Source: Oxalobacteraceae bacterium UBA6018
Lineage (GTDB): Bacteria > Pseudomonadota > Gammaproteobacteria > Burkholderiales > Burkholderiaceae_D
Assembly (NCBI GenBank): GCA_002428015.1
Contig: DIZW01000110.1
Location: forward strand, 14,906-78,905
DNA length: 64,000 bases
Direction of reading: 5' to 3'
Shown: piece by piece, positions 9,090-21,558 of the stretch
Layout: every line of letters begins with the position of its first letter
Position numbering within the stretch: the first letter of the stretch is position 1
Notes under the pieces: model-generated
The model's database searches: none
Told to the model about the DNA's origin: nothing
The model's input: the letters and a program-made list of their open reading frames with translations, nothing else
Made by a program: the position numbers and the translations under genes

Positions 9090-10201
9090 TGGCTCAGTAG
9101 ATTGCCGGCGCGGTAGGCGGTGGCCCCCGCGATCTTGGCCACCGCCATCCCGCGCAGCAGGTGGCGGTGGGCGGTGCGGGCGAACAGCACCCCGTCCACC
9201 TCGGCGCGCAGCGGCGTGCTGGCGCCGCTGACCGGGTTGATCAGGTCGGCGATGGTGTCGCCGACCTTGACCTGCTCGCCCAGTTCGCGCACGAACACCA
9301 GCACCCCGGCGTGGGGCGCGGCGATCGGCTGCACTCCCTCCAGCGGGGTCGGCTCGCACAGGGCGGCCGGCAGCGGCGCCAGCGGCAGCTCGAACATGCC
9401 CTCGCGCGCCAGGAACTGCAGCAGCGCGCGCGCGTCGCGCTCGGCGCAGGCGTAATTGACGTCCATCTCGCCGCGCAGCTCGACGGTGGTGGACAGGCAG
9501 GCGTTTTCCGGGATCGGCTGGTCCGGGCCGAAGTGCGCGGCCAGGTCCCACCACAGGCGGCTGCAGGCCTCGTCGAAGGGCTCGCCGCCGCCCGCCAGGG
9601 CCAGCAGCACCGCGTGCGCGCCCATCAGCGCGGCCAGCGGCTTGACGCGCTCGGCCAGCGGGGTGCCGGCGTAGATGTGCAGCACCGCCTCGTTATCGCA
9701 ATGCAGGTCGAGCACGATGTCGGCGTCGATCGCCAGCGACAGCAGGATCTTCTTGAGCGCCTCGGCGTCGGTGCCCGGCTGCCAGGCCGCCACCGAGGCG
9801 CGCGCATGGTCCCGCACCAGCGCCACGTTGGCGGCGGCATCAAGGCCCAGCTTGCCCTTGAGCGACTGCTTCAGCTCGTCCGCCACGTGCTTGTAGGCGC
9901 GGTTGAAATTGATCCCGGTGGTCAGGTCGAAGCGGCCGAAAGGGGCGCCCTGGATGGCCTGGGCCAGGCCGATCGGGTTGGCCGCCGGCACCAGGATGAC
10001 TTCGCCATGGAGGCGATCTTCCAGGGCGGCCAGCTCGGTGCGCAGGAACTGGGCCACCAGCATGCCGGGCACCTCGTCGGCGTGCAGCGCGGCCTGGATG
10101 TAGACTTTCTTGCCGCTGCCGGGCGTGCCGAAGTGGAAGCTGGTCAGCTGGCAGCGCATGCTGCTGTCGGCCAGCGAGACGTCGTGGGTGATTACTTGCA
10201 T
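9086..10201 (-). CDS. Succinylglutamate desuccinylase/aspartoacylase-family peptidase, likely CphZ/AotO-type cyanophycin dipeptide hydrolase
   Basis: 371 residues from the ATG at 10201; an ATG three codons upstream (10210) is possible and neither has a good ribosome site. M14-like zinc ligands are visible: HADE (His40, Glu43) and His166 in DLHCD; a Glu in TVELRGE (about 240) is the likely general base. The last 80 residues form a lipoyl-like beta domain (IAAPHAGVLVF, EQVKVGDTIADL). The closest described function I know is CphZ (AotO in Pseudomonas), which cleaves beta-Asp-Arg from cyanophycin into Asp and Arg. Divergence from a cyanophycinase-like gene 202 bases away supports that over a generic desuccinylase. 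It is coupled to the downstream carrier. Confidence 0.82.
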   Translation of the reverse strand: MQVITHDVSLADSSMRCQLTSFHFGTPGSGKKVYIQAALHADEVPGMLVAQFLRTELAALEDRLHGEVILVPAANPIGLAQAIQGAPFGRFDLTTGINFNRAYKHVADELKQSLKGKLGLDAAANVALVRDHARASVAAWQPGTDAEALKKILLSLAIDADIVLDLHCDNEAVLHIYAGTPLAERVKPLAALMGAHAVLLALAGGGEPFDEACSRLWWDLAAHFGPDQPIPENACLSTTVELRGEMDVNYACAERDARALLQFLAREGMFELPLAPLPAALCEPTPLEGVQPIAAPHAGVLVFVRELGEQVKVGDTIADLINPVSGASTPLRAEVDGVLFARTAHRHLLRGMAVAKIAGATAYRAGNLLSQ

Positions 10202-10402
10202 GGTGATCATTGGTTGTGGCAACGGCAGCAAGTGTGGCACAAAACCGGCCAGCCGAACACGGCGCCGCAAAGTTCGAATCCAGCGTATGATTTGCCTGCA
10301 GGAACCTGATTGAACAAACAAGATTAACGACAAGATCGCGCGCCTTCGCGGCGCGCGCCGCGGGCCGTCGCCCTCGACACCCGAATATAGGAATGACGAC
10401 TG

Positions 10403-11716
10403 ATGCTGAAATTGGCCTGCCTGAGCGCATGGATGGTTCTGATGGCGCTGGCCCCCACGGTGGAGGCGGCGCCCCCGGCGCCCCAGCACGAGCAAGCGCA
10501 GCCGCGCGGGCAATCGATCCCGGCGCTGGTGGTGCCCAAGCCGGTCGAGCCGGTGATCAGGGTGAACGCGCCCAGGATCGCGCCCAAGGGCTCGCTGGTG
10601 ATCATCGGCGGCGGCCTGCGCGGCGAGAACGCGGCCGTGTGGCAGCGCATCGTGGCGCTGGCCGGCGGCCCCGGCGCGCGCATCGCGGTGTTCGGCTCGG
10701 CCTCGAATAATCCCGAGAAAGCCGCCCTGGCCGACGTCGAGCAGTTGAACGCCTACGGCGCCGATGCCTTCGCGGTGCCGGTGGCGGTGCGCCTGGCCGG
10801 CACCGACTACCGCGCCGCCTCCAACGATCCCGAACTGGCGCGCCAGGTGGCGGCGGCCGGTGGCGCCTTCTTCGTCGGCGGCGACCAGGCCCGCATCACG
10901 ATGGCGCTGCGGCGCCCGGACGGTACCAACAGCCTGGTGCTCGACGCCCTGTGGGACATGTACCGGCGCGGCGGCGTGATCGCCGGCACCAGCGCCGGCG
11001 CGGCCATGATGAGTTCGACCATGTTCTACAACGTCTCCTCGGTGCTGTCGACCTTGAAGCGCGGGGTGGCCGACGGCATGGAGTTGTCCACCGGCCTCGG
11101 TTTCATCGGCGACGACGTGTTCGTCGACCAGCACCTGCTGGTGCGCGGGCGCTTCGGGCGCATGCTGCCGGCCATGCTGGCCAAGGGCTACAAGTACGGC
11201 CTGGGCATTGACGAGAACACCGCGATGGTGGTCTCGCCCGACCGCGACGTCGAGATCCTCGGCTACAAGGGCGCGCTGTTGCTGGACCTGAGCGCGGCCA
11301 CCACCGCGCCGGGGCCGTTCAATGTCAGCGGGGTCAAGATCAGCTACCTCGACAACGGCGACCATTTCAGCCTCGTCACCCACCAGGCCACGCCCTCGCC
11401 GGACAAGGCCGAAGGCAAGTTCGACACCAAGAATCCCTACTACCGCGGCCCGCTGTTCTCGGCCGACATCCTGGGCCACACGGCGGTGGTCGACCTGATG
11501 CAGAAACTGGTCGACAGCGACCAGACCGAGGCGATCGGCATCGCCTTCGGCAGCCCGCGCGACCTGCAGCCCGACCTCGGCTTCGAGTTCCGCTTCAGCC
11601 GCACGCCGCAAAGCGTGGGCTACGCCTCGGCCATCTACGACGCCTATTCGGCCTACTACCTACGCCTGGACGTGCGTCCTATCACCATCAAGCAACCGTT
11701 CTACGAGTACAAGTAA
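10403..11716 (+). CDS. Cyanophycinase-like peptidase S51, exported (CphE-type)
   Basis: 437 residues. The first 22 form a signal peptide (hydrophobic core LACLSAWMVLMALAP, cleavage near VEA-A), then a Pro-rich linker, then the S51 fold from about residue 60. The nucleophile elbow GTSAGA has Ser197; FVGGDQ (157-162) and SLVIIGGGL (64-72) match cyanophycinases. Known cyanophycinases hydrolyse the Asp-Arg polymer to beta-Asp-Arg dipeptides; exported forms let heterotrophs use polymer released by other cells. No cyanophycin synthetase is in this window. The start follows AGGA with about 9 bases spacing. The last ~60 residues are Tyr-rich. Other S51 members cleave different isopeptides, so substrate is inferred. 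Confidence 0.88.
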   Translation: MLKLACLSAWMVLMALAPTVEAAPPAPQHEQAQPRGQSIPALVVPKPVEPVIRVNAPRIAPKGSLVIIGGGLRGENAAVWQRIVALAGGPGARIAVFGSASNNPEKAALADVEQLNAYGADAFAVPVAVRLAGTDYRAASNDPELARQVAAAGGAFFVGGDQARITMALRRPDGTNSLVLDALWDMYRRGGVIAGTSAGAAMMSSTMFYNVSSVLSTLKRGVADGMELSTGLGFIGDDVFVDQHLLVRGRFGRMLPAMLAKGYKYGLGIDENTAMVVSPDRDVEILGYKGALLLDLSAATTAPGPFNVSGVKISYLDNGDHFSLVTHQATPSPDKAEGKFDTKNPYYRGPLFSADILGHTAVVDLMQKLVDSDQTEAIGIAFGSPRDLQPDLGFEFRFSRTPQSVGYASAIYDAYSAYYLRLDVRPITIKQPFYEYK

Positions 11717-11750
11717 CAGGCACAAATAACAACAGCTTCCCGCCTCACAT

Positions 11751-11776
11751 CCCCGCCGCGCCCCCGGCGCGCGGGG
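11751..11776 (+). terminator. GC-rich hairpin after the cyanophycinase-like gene
   Basis: Left arm 11751-11762 and right arm 11766-11776 pair with one bulged base around a CCC loop, 34 bases after the stop. There is no U-tract, so a factor-dependent or weak terminator is as likely as an intrinsic one. Confidence 0.3.
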
Positions 11777-11962
11777 CTCCCGCCCTCCCGCCGCGTTTCA
11801 ATGTTGCCAACGTGTGTTAGCGCACAGACCGTGTTGTCTTATAGTCATATTCTTCAATCGTTCCTGAGCGAAAGTTACACCAGGGACATGAGACGGCGAA
11901 CGGTCCCACTCGTATTGTCCGCGCATACCCAGCCCCAACCATTCTTATAAAAAGGTACGACC

Positions 11963-12454
11963 ATGAATAAACTGCTTGCCACCCTGATCGCCGGTCTGTT
12001 CGCCACCTCGGTCTACGCCCAGACCCCTGCTGCCACCACCGTGCCTGCCACCCCGGCTGTCGCCAAAGCTGAAGTCAAGGCCGACAAGGAAGTCGCCAAG
12101 GCCGAAGAGAAAGAAGCCAAGGCGGATGCCAAGGCTGACGACAAGTCCAGCAAAGCCGCCGCCAAGGCATCGAAGAAGAAAGCCAAAGCCCACGCCAAGG
12201 CCGCCAAGAAGCACGCAGACGCAGACGCAGCCGTCGCCAAGGCCGATCCAGAAGACAAGATGAAGGCAGAAGCGAAGGCCGAGAAGAAAATCGCCGGCGC
12301 CGACCTGAAGGCCGAGAAGACCATGATCAAGGCCGATGCCAAAGCCGAGAAGGCCGCTGTCGATGCGTCCGCCACCAAGGCGACCGCAGCTGCCAAGACC
12401 GTCGAGAAGAAAGCCGACGCCGCGGCTGAAGTGAAGAAAGCCGCTGCGAAGTAA
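11963..12454 (+). CDS. Exported Lys/Ala/Asp-rich low-complexity protein
   Basis: 163 residues. A clean signal peptide (MNKLLATLIAGLFATSVYA, cleavage before Gln20) is followed by a Thr/Pro-rich spacer and then about 120 residues made almost only of Ala, Lys, Asp and Glu, with recurring KAEAKAEKK- and KADAKAEK-like units. Predicted to be a long charged helix or disordered in the periplasm. Unlike the histone-like genes of this window it carries acidic residues as well and is exported, so DNA binding is unlikely. No named family recognised. The start has AAGG 11 bases upstream. The preceding 246-base gap contains the end hairpin of the cyanophycinase-like gene and probably this gene's promoter. 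Confidence 0.85.
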   Translation: MNKLLATLIAGLFATSVYAQTPAATTVPATPAVAKAEVKADKEVAKAEEKEAKADAKADDKSSKAAAKASKKKAKAHAKAAKKHADADAAVAKADPEDKMKAEAKAEKKIAGADLKAEKTMIKADAKAEKAAVDASATKATAAAKTVEKKADAAAEVKKAAAK

Positions 12455-12563
12455 TTAGTACCAAGAGCAACAAGCCTGTAGTACCGACAGCGCCTTCCAG
12501 CCACAAGCCGGACAGGTGCTGTTTTCTTTGGGGGCGCGGTTTTCGCGTCTGGCGCGATTGCGG

Positions 12564-12593
12564 GGCGGGGCCGCCGCTGTGAGCGGCCCCGCC
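12564..12593. terminator. Perfect 11-bp GC hairpin between convergent genes
   Basis: GGCGGGGCCGC (12564-12574) pairs with GCGGCCCCGCC (12583-12593) around an 8-base loop. It lies between the stop of the Lys/Ala protein (12454) and the parC stop (12602), eight bases from the latter, where a shared bidirectional terminator is expected. No T-run on either side. Confidence 0.4.
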
Positions 12594-12601
12594 TCCGCCC
12601 C

Positions 12602-14917
<2,316 letters not shown>

Positions 14918-14969
14918 GGTTCTTCAGTGGCGGTTCGCCGTTGCCGCCGCGCGGCGGCAACGGGCTTAT

Positions 14970-16967
<1,998 letters not shown>

Positions 16968-17127
16968 ATCAGAATTCTTTATGCGGATGCCTGCGCATTC
17001 TATCTTGTCGAGCGGAAAAGGATCGGATTGTGCCGCGATACGACAGCTTGCCAATATGGATATTTCTGGGTAGATTCAGGCAGCGTGGATGGACCGGCGC
17101 TTCGTTACTCTTTAAGCATGAGCAAAT

Positions 17128-17967
17128 ATGTACTACTTCAAATATCCTTTCGGCGTGCGCCTGATCGGTTTCGCCCCCGCCGAGGCGGCCCAGCTGGCGG
17201 CCGCGCTGGCCCACCCGCCGGCCGCCGCCCGCGGTGGGCCGGGCTATTCTTGCCTGCTTGACGAGAGTTTGCAAGACCCTGACTTCTACATCGGCAACGG
17301 CGACGACGTCAAGGCGCTGGCCGCCCTGGTGGCGCTGGCGCCCGGCCCGACCCAGCCGGCGCTGGTGCTGGGCGGGGGCGCGCCGGCCGACCTGCCCTAC
17401 ATGCAGCTGGCGCGTCCGCTCGACGTGGAGGCGCTGCACGCGGCGCTGGCCGAGCTGGCGGCCACCCGCGCCGACGCGCTGGCCCATACGACCGCGCGCG
17501 GCATCCCCGTCATTCCCGAGCGGCGGCGCAAGGCCAGGCTGGACCTGGACCTGACCGATCCGGCCCAGTACGCGGCGCGGCGGCGCGCCCCGCCCAACGG
17601 GGCCGTGCTCATCGTCGACAAGGGCGGGGCCCTGCGCGACCACGTGGCCAAGCTGATGGCCTCGCGCCGGGTCGCCATCGAGTGGACCGACAGCGCCGCC
17701 ACCGCCGCGCGGCTGTGCGAGGAGACGCCGGTGTCTGTGCTGATCATCAACACCTCGACCCCGCGGATCGACCCCTACGCCCTGTGCGCGGCCATCAAGT
17801 CGCGCCCGGAGGCGGCGCGCACGGCGGTGGTGCTGATGGTCAGCGAAGCCTGTCCCTACGACGCGGTGCGCGGGCGCGCGGCCGGGGTGCGCGGCGTGCT
17901 CGACAAGCCGGTGCGCGACCGCCACCTGCTCGGCGCGCTGAAGAAGCTGCTGTCGATGGGGCACTGA
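17128..17967 (+). CDS. Response-regulator-like protein with degenerate receiver domain
   Basis: 279 residues. The C-terminal 120 residues (about 158-277) follow the receiver fold: GAVLIVDK at the first strand, VSVLIIN at the third, and VLDKP at the fifth (Lys260). The usual acidic pair is reduced to one Asp (Asp164), and the phospho-acceptor position holds Asn208 (IINTSTPRIDPY), so phosphorylation is not expected. The N-terminal 150 residues are Ala/Leu-rich and may form a second, more diverged receiver-like domain; no output domain is seen. No ribosome site is evident before the ATG at 17128. Possibly a phosphorylation-independent adaptor. Divergent from parE. Confidence 0.75.
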   Translation: MYYFKYPFGVRLIGFAPAEAAQLAAALAHPPAAARGGPGYSCLLDESLQDPDFYIGNGDDVKALAALVALAPGPTQPALVLGGGAPADLPYMQLARPLDVEALHAALAELAATRADALAHTTARGIPVIPERRRKARLDLDLTDPAQYAARRRAPPNGAVLIVDKGGALRDHVAKLMASRRVAIEWTDSAATAARLCEETPVSVLIINTSTPRIDPYALCAAIKSRPEAARTAVVLMVSEACPYDAVRGRAAGVRGVLDKPVRDRHLLGALKKLLSMGH

Positions 17968-18060
17968 GGGGCGGAAGACAGGACGGTTTTTTTTGCCGTT
18001 TTTAATCGTGCGGGGAGCTTGCCGGGCTATATTTGAGCCGTACAAACATTTCCCCTGACG

Positions 18061-19011
18061 ATGTCCGACCAACAACCTCCGGATTCCCCCAAAGCCCCGC
18101 GCGTGCCCGACCGCCGCGCCAGCGAGGCGCGGCCGCGCTACCAGAAGCACGACGACACCCCGCTGGCGCTGGCGCGGCGCGTGCTGGCCTCGCGCTGGCG
18201 CGCCGTGCGCGACAAGATCGGGCGCGACTTCATGCGGCGCACCCTGCGCATCGGCGTGTCGGCGCGCATCTTCCACCCGGAGCCGGGGGCGACCGGGCTG
18301 CGCAGCAAAAACCTGCAATACCTGGAGGAGTCGATCGCCCAATGGGTCATGTCGCGCGACGTGCTGGTGTTCATGATCCCGACGGTCAATACCAACGGCC
18401 TTCTCCATCCCAGCAACATCACCATGCGCCACTACGCGCGTCACCTGGACGGGCTGGTGCTGCAGGGCGGGGCGGACGTCTCGCCCCAGACCTATTCCGA
18501 GGCGCCCACCCGGCCCGAGTGGAACGGCGACCGCGCGCGCGACGTGTACGAGCTCGAACTGCTGCATGAATTCGTCGACGCCGGCAAGCCGGTGCTGGGC
18601 ATCTGCCGCGGCTGCCAGCTGATCAACGTGGCCTTCGGCGGCACCCTGTACCAGGACGTGGCCACCGACGTGCCGGCCGCCCAGGCCCACGTGCACACCG
18701 ACTACGACGCGCACCGGCACGCGATCACGTTCCCGCCCGGTTCCACCCTGGGCGGCATGTTCCCCCAGGCCCAGCGGCCGCTGGTCAATTCGATCCACCA
18801 CCAGGCCGTCAAGGAGCTGGGCCGCGATATCCGCGTCGAGGCGATGTCCGACCCGGACGGCATCGTCGAGGCGATCCGCTACCTGCGCGCCGATTTCGTG
18901 ATGGGGCTGCAGTGGCATCCGGAGTTCCACCGCGCCGGCGGGCGCGAGCTGCTCGACTGCACGCCCATCCTCGACGAGTTCCTGCGCTCGGCCCGCGAGA
19001 CCCGGTTTTAG
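18061..19011 (+). CDS. Gamma-glutamyl-gamma-aminobutyrate hydrolase family protein (class I GATase, PuuD-like)
   Basis: 316 residues. After a charged, probably flexible N-terminus of about 60 residues comes a class I glutamine amidotransferase fold: DGLVLQGGADVSP (130-142), nucleophile Cys182 in GICRGCQLIN, the VNSIHHQAVKELG block, and LQWHPEFH with the catalytic His. The PuuD/peptidase C26 family hydrolyses gamma-glutamyl amides such as gamma-Glu-GABA. There is no putrescine-utilisation gene nearby. Instead it converges on the YbdK-type gamma-glutamyl ligase gene, which suggests related gamma-glutamyl chemistry. The N-terminal extension is longer than in E. coli PuuD (254 residues). Confidence 0.9.
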   Translation: MSDQQPPDSPKAPRVPDRRASEARPRYQKHDDTPLALARRVLASRWRAVRDKIGRDFMRRTLRIGVSARIFHPEPGATGLRSKNLQYLEESIAQWVMSRDVLVFMIPTVNTNGLLHPSNITMRHYARHLDGLVLQGGADVSPQTYSEAPTRPEWNGDRARDVYELELLHEFVDAGKPVLGICRGCQLINVAFGGTLYQDVATDVPAAQAHVHTDYDAHRHAITFPPGSTLGGMFPQAQRPLVNSIHHQAVKELGRDIRVEAMSDPDGIVEAIRYLRADFVMGLQWHPEFHRAGGRELLDCTPILDEFLRSARETRF

Positions 19012-19127
19012 ATAGGCGTGCCGCCAGGCACGTTGCTGCGCTCGGCTCGAAACCCCCACTCAGGCAGGCGGGGCCGCACGCCGGCAAGCCCTCAAGCCAG
19101 AAAGCCGTCCAGCCCGCGCGGCGGCCG

Positions 19128-20249
19128 TCAGCGCACGCCGCGGAAGCGCTCGATCGCCGCGTGCACCATGCCCTCGGCGCTGCCCTCGTGCTGGTACTGG
19201 CGGCGCAGGTAGGTCGCGTCGCTGACATCCTCGGCCACCGCCGTCAGGTGGCGCAGGGCCGCGCCGCTGCCGTGGCGCTCGCCGTAGGGCGCCATGGCGC
19301 GCAGGCTGGCCAGGATGTCCTCGCGCAGCGACATCGATTCGTAGCTCTTGGGGTGGGTAATGGTGCCGTCGAGCCCGAAACGGCAGGCCTGGAAGCGGTT
19401 GAAGTTGTACACCAGGTAGTCGTCCTCCACGGGCGGCTCCTCGCGCCGCTCCAGCAGGTAGGCGCACAGGGCCTGCAGATAGCCGGCCAGGGCGGCGGCG
19501 CGTTCCACCGTCAGCGGGGTGTCGCACACGCGCAGCTCGATGGTGCCGAACTCCGGCTTGGGCCGGATGTCCCAGTAAAAATCCTTCATGCTGCGAATGA
19601 TGCCGGTCGCTTCCATCTTGGCGAAGTAGACGTTGGCGAACTCGTCCCAGCTGAGCGTGAACGGCGCCCGCCCGCTCATCGGAAAGGCGAACACGGAATT
19701 GAGGCGGGCCGAGTCGAACAGGCTGTCGTGGCCCTGCACGAACGGCGACGAGGCCGACAGCGCGATGAAGTGGGGAATGTAGCGGTTGAGCGAGTGCAGC
19801 AGGAACATGGCGTCGTCGCCCGAGGCGCAGCCGATGTGCACGTGCTGGCCGAACACGGTGAACTGCTTGGCCAGGTAGCCGTACAGCGAGGACAGTTCGC
19901 GAAAGCGTTCCTTGGAGAAGATCTTCTGCTCCGACCAGTGCTGGAACGGGTGGGTGCCGCCCCCGCACAGCCCGATGTTGAGCTGGTCGGCGGCGGCCAC
20001 CAGGGTGTCGCGGATCTCCAGCAACTGGCCCAGCAGCGGCTGGTGGGCCGAGTGCACGCTCGAATTAATCTCGATCATGCTCTCGGTGATCTCCGGGGTG
20101 ACGTTGCCGGGGAAGGGCTTGCGGTTGAGCAGGTGCAGCAGGTCGGGGCTGGCGGCGGTCAGGTTGAAGTCCGACAGGCTCACCAGTTGCAGTTCTAGCT
20201 CGACGCCGAAGGTCAGCGCCTGCGATTGGGCAAACGGTTCGAGGGGCAT
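19128..20249 (-). CDS. YbdK-type carboxylate-amine ligase (glutamate-cysteine ligase 2 family)
   Basis: 373 residues, matching the YbdK/GCS2 family. Visible signatures: FGVELELQLV near the N-terminus, TESMIEINS (about 55-63), FGQHVHIGC (near 133-141), and RPKPEFGTIELRVCDTP (near 233-250). Family members form gamma-glutamyl amide bonds with ATP; E. coli YbdK has weak glutamate-cysteine ligase activity and its real substrate is uncertain. The start is one base past the antiporter stop, so both lie in one operon, and the gene converges on the PuuD-like hydrolase. The product is cytoplasmic. Confidence 0.92.
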   Translation of the reverse strand: MPLEPFAQSQALTFGVELELQLVSLSDFNLTAASPDLLHLLNRKPFPGNVTPEITESMIEINSSVHSAHQPLLGQLLEIRDTLVAAADQLNIGLCGGGTHPFQHWSEQKIFSKERFRELSSLYGYLAKQFTVFGQHVHIGCASGDDAMFLLHSLNRYIPHFIALSASSPFVQGHDSLFDSARLNSVFAFPMSGRAPFTLSWDEFANVYFAKMEATGIIRSMKDFYWDIRPKPEFGTIELRVCDTPLTVERAAALAGYLQALCAYLLERREEPPVEDDYLVYNFNRFQACRFGLDGTITHPKSYESMSLREDILASLRAMAPYGERHGSGAALRHLTAVAEDVSDATYLRRQYQHEGSAEGMVHAAIERFRGVR

Positions 20250-20250
20250 C

Positions 20251-21430
20251 TCAGGTCTCCGAGGTTTCGCGCGCCAGCAGCAGGGCGCGCTGGATGATGA
20301 CGGGGCCGAACACTTCCAGCAGCATCGTCACCGCCGCCATCGCCTCGAGCTCCTCGGCCACGTCGACCCCGCGCAGGCGCGCGTGCTCGAGCAGCAGGAT
20401 CACGAACACCGACACGGGCACCAGCGACACGCCGGTCAGCACCCCCTTGCGCCAGGAGATCCCGGACAGGTGCGAAAACATCGTCACGGCCAGCGTCTTG
20501 GCCAGCAGGCGCGCCGCGATCACGGCCAGGGCCAGCGCGCCGCCGGCCATCACCTTGTCCCACTGCAGGGTCGAGGCGGCGTACAACGAACAGCAGCACG
20601 GTCAGCACTTCGCCGAGCGCGCCGAAGTTGCGCTGCGCCTGGCTGAAGGCGACGCGCCGGTGGCGCGCCGTCAGGCCGAACGCCAGGGTGGCCACCACCG
20701 GCGAGAGCTGGGCGCTGTAGGTGATGGCCACCAGCAGGATCACCGCCAGCGCGAAGCCGACCGTGGCGTCCTGCGCCAGGTTGCCCAGGCGCCGCAGCAG
20801 GGCCGGCACCACCACCCCGAAAATGGCGCCGGAGGCGGCCGAGGTCAGCAGCGCCACCAGGCTGTTGAGGGTGGCGTCGCCCAGGTCCTCGGAGTTGTGG
20901 AAGATCCAGAAGCCGACCACCACGTTGAAGGCGAACACGGCCAGCACGCAGTTCAGCGCCGACAGGTGCAGCACCCTTTCGGTGACCTGGCCGGAGCTGC
21001 GCATCTCGTTGATCACCCGCACCACCGTGGCCGGCGAGGTCGCCATCGACAGGGCGGCCATCATCAGCGCGGTCATGACGGCGATGTTGAAGGCGGTGGC
21101 GACCAGGTAGATCGCCACGAAGGTGGCCAGCGCCTCGGCCAGCGCGGCCGCGCCGAACCAGGGGTTGGTGCGCAGCCAGCGCAGGTTGATGCGGTAGCCC
21201 AGTTCGAACAGGATCAGGCCGAAGGCGACGTCGGCCAGCACCAGGGCGGGGCCGCCTTCGGCCGGCGGCAGCACCCCGAGCTGGCTGTTGGCCAGGGCGA
21301 AGCCGACCAGGCCGTAGAAGCTGATGCGTGGCAAGCTGGTCAGGCGCTGGCCGAACTCGCCGGCCAGCCAGGCGATGCAGATCGCCACGGGCCAGGAAAG
21401 ATTCGTCAAGATCGTTAGCAGGTCCGGCAT
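20251..21430 (-). pseudogene. CPA2-type cation/proton antiporter, interrupted by a 1-base frameshift
   Basis: From the ATG at 21430 (AAAGGA upstream) the first frame encodes about 280 residues of a polytopic Na+/H+ exchanger domain (SFYGLVGFALANSQLG, DVAFGLILFELGYR, MATSPATVVRVINEM). At about 20585 the reading shifts: the second frame continues smoothly as YAASTLQWDKVMAGG with further membrane segments to the stop at 20251. On the minus strand the junction reads GTTGTAC; removing one T (GTGTAC, giving LLFVYAAS) restores a single frame of about 392 residues. It may be a true lesion, a sequencing error or slippage. There is no C-terminal TrkA-type domain. It is followed one base later by the YbdK gene. 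Confidence 0.8.
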
Positions 21431-21558
21431 GTTGTCCTTTCGGTCGTCTGGAGCAAAGTGCCGGCCGATTCTACAAGACGCGCCGCTGCGCACGATTGTT
21501 CGGCTTGAATTTATCGCAAGCTGATTGGAATGTTAATGTTGTTGCGCGGGCGTCTGAT

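Noticed and set aside
10202..11611. Long leftward extension of the metallopeptidase frame across the cyanophycinase-like gene
   Set aside because: The extension is antisense to a well-supported gene; conserved sequence starts at 10201.
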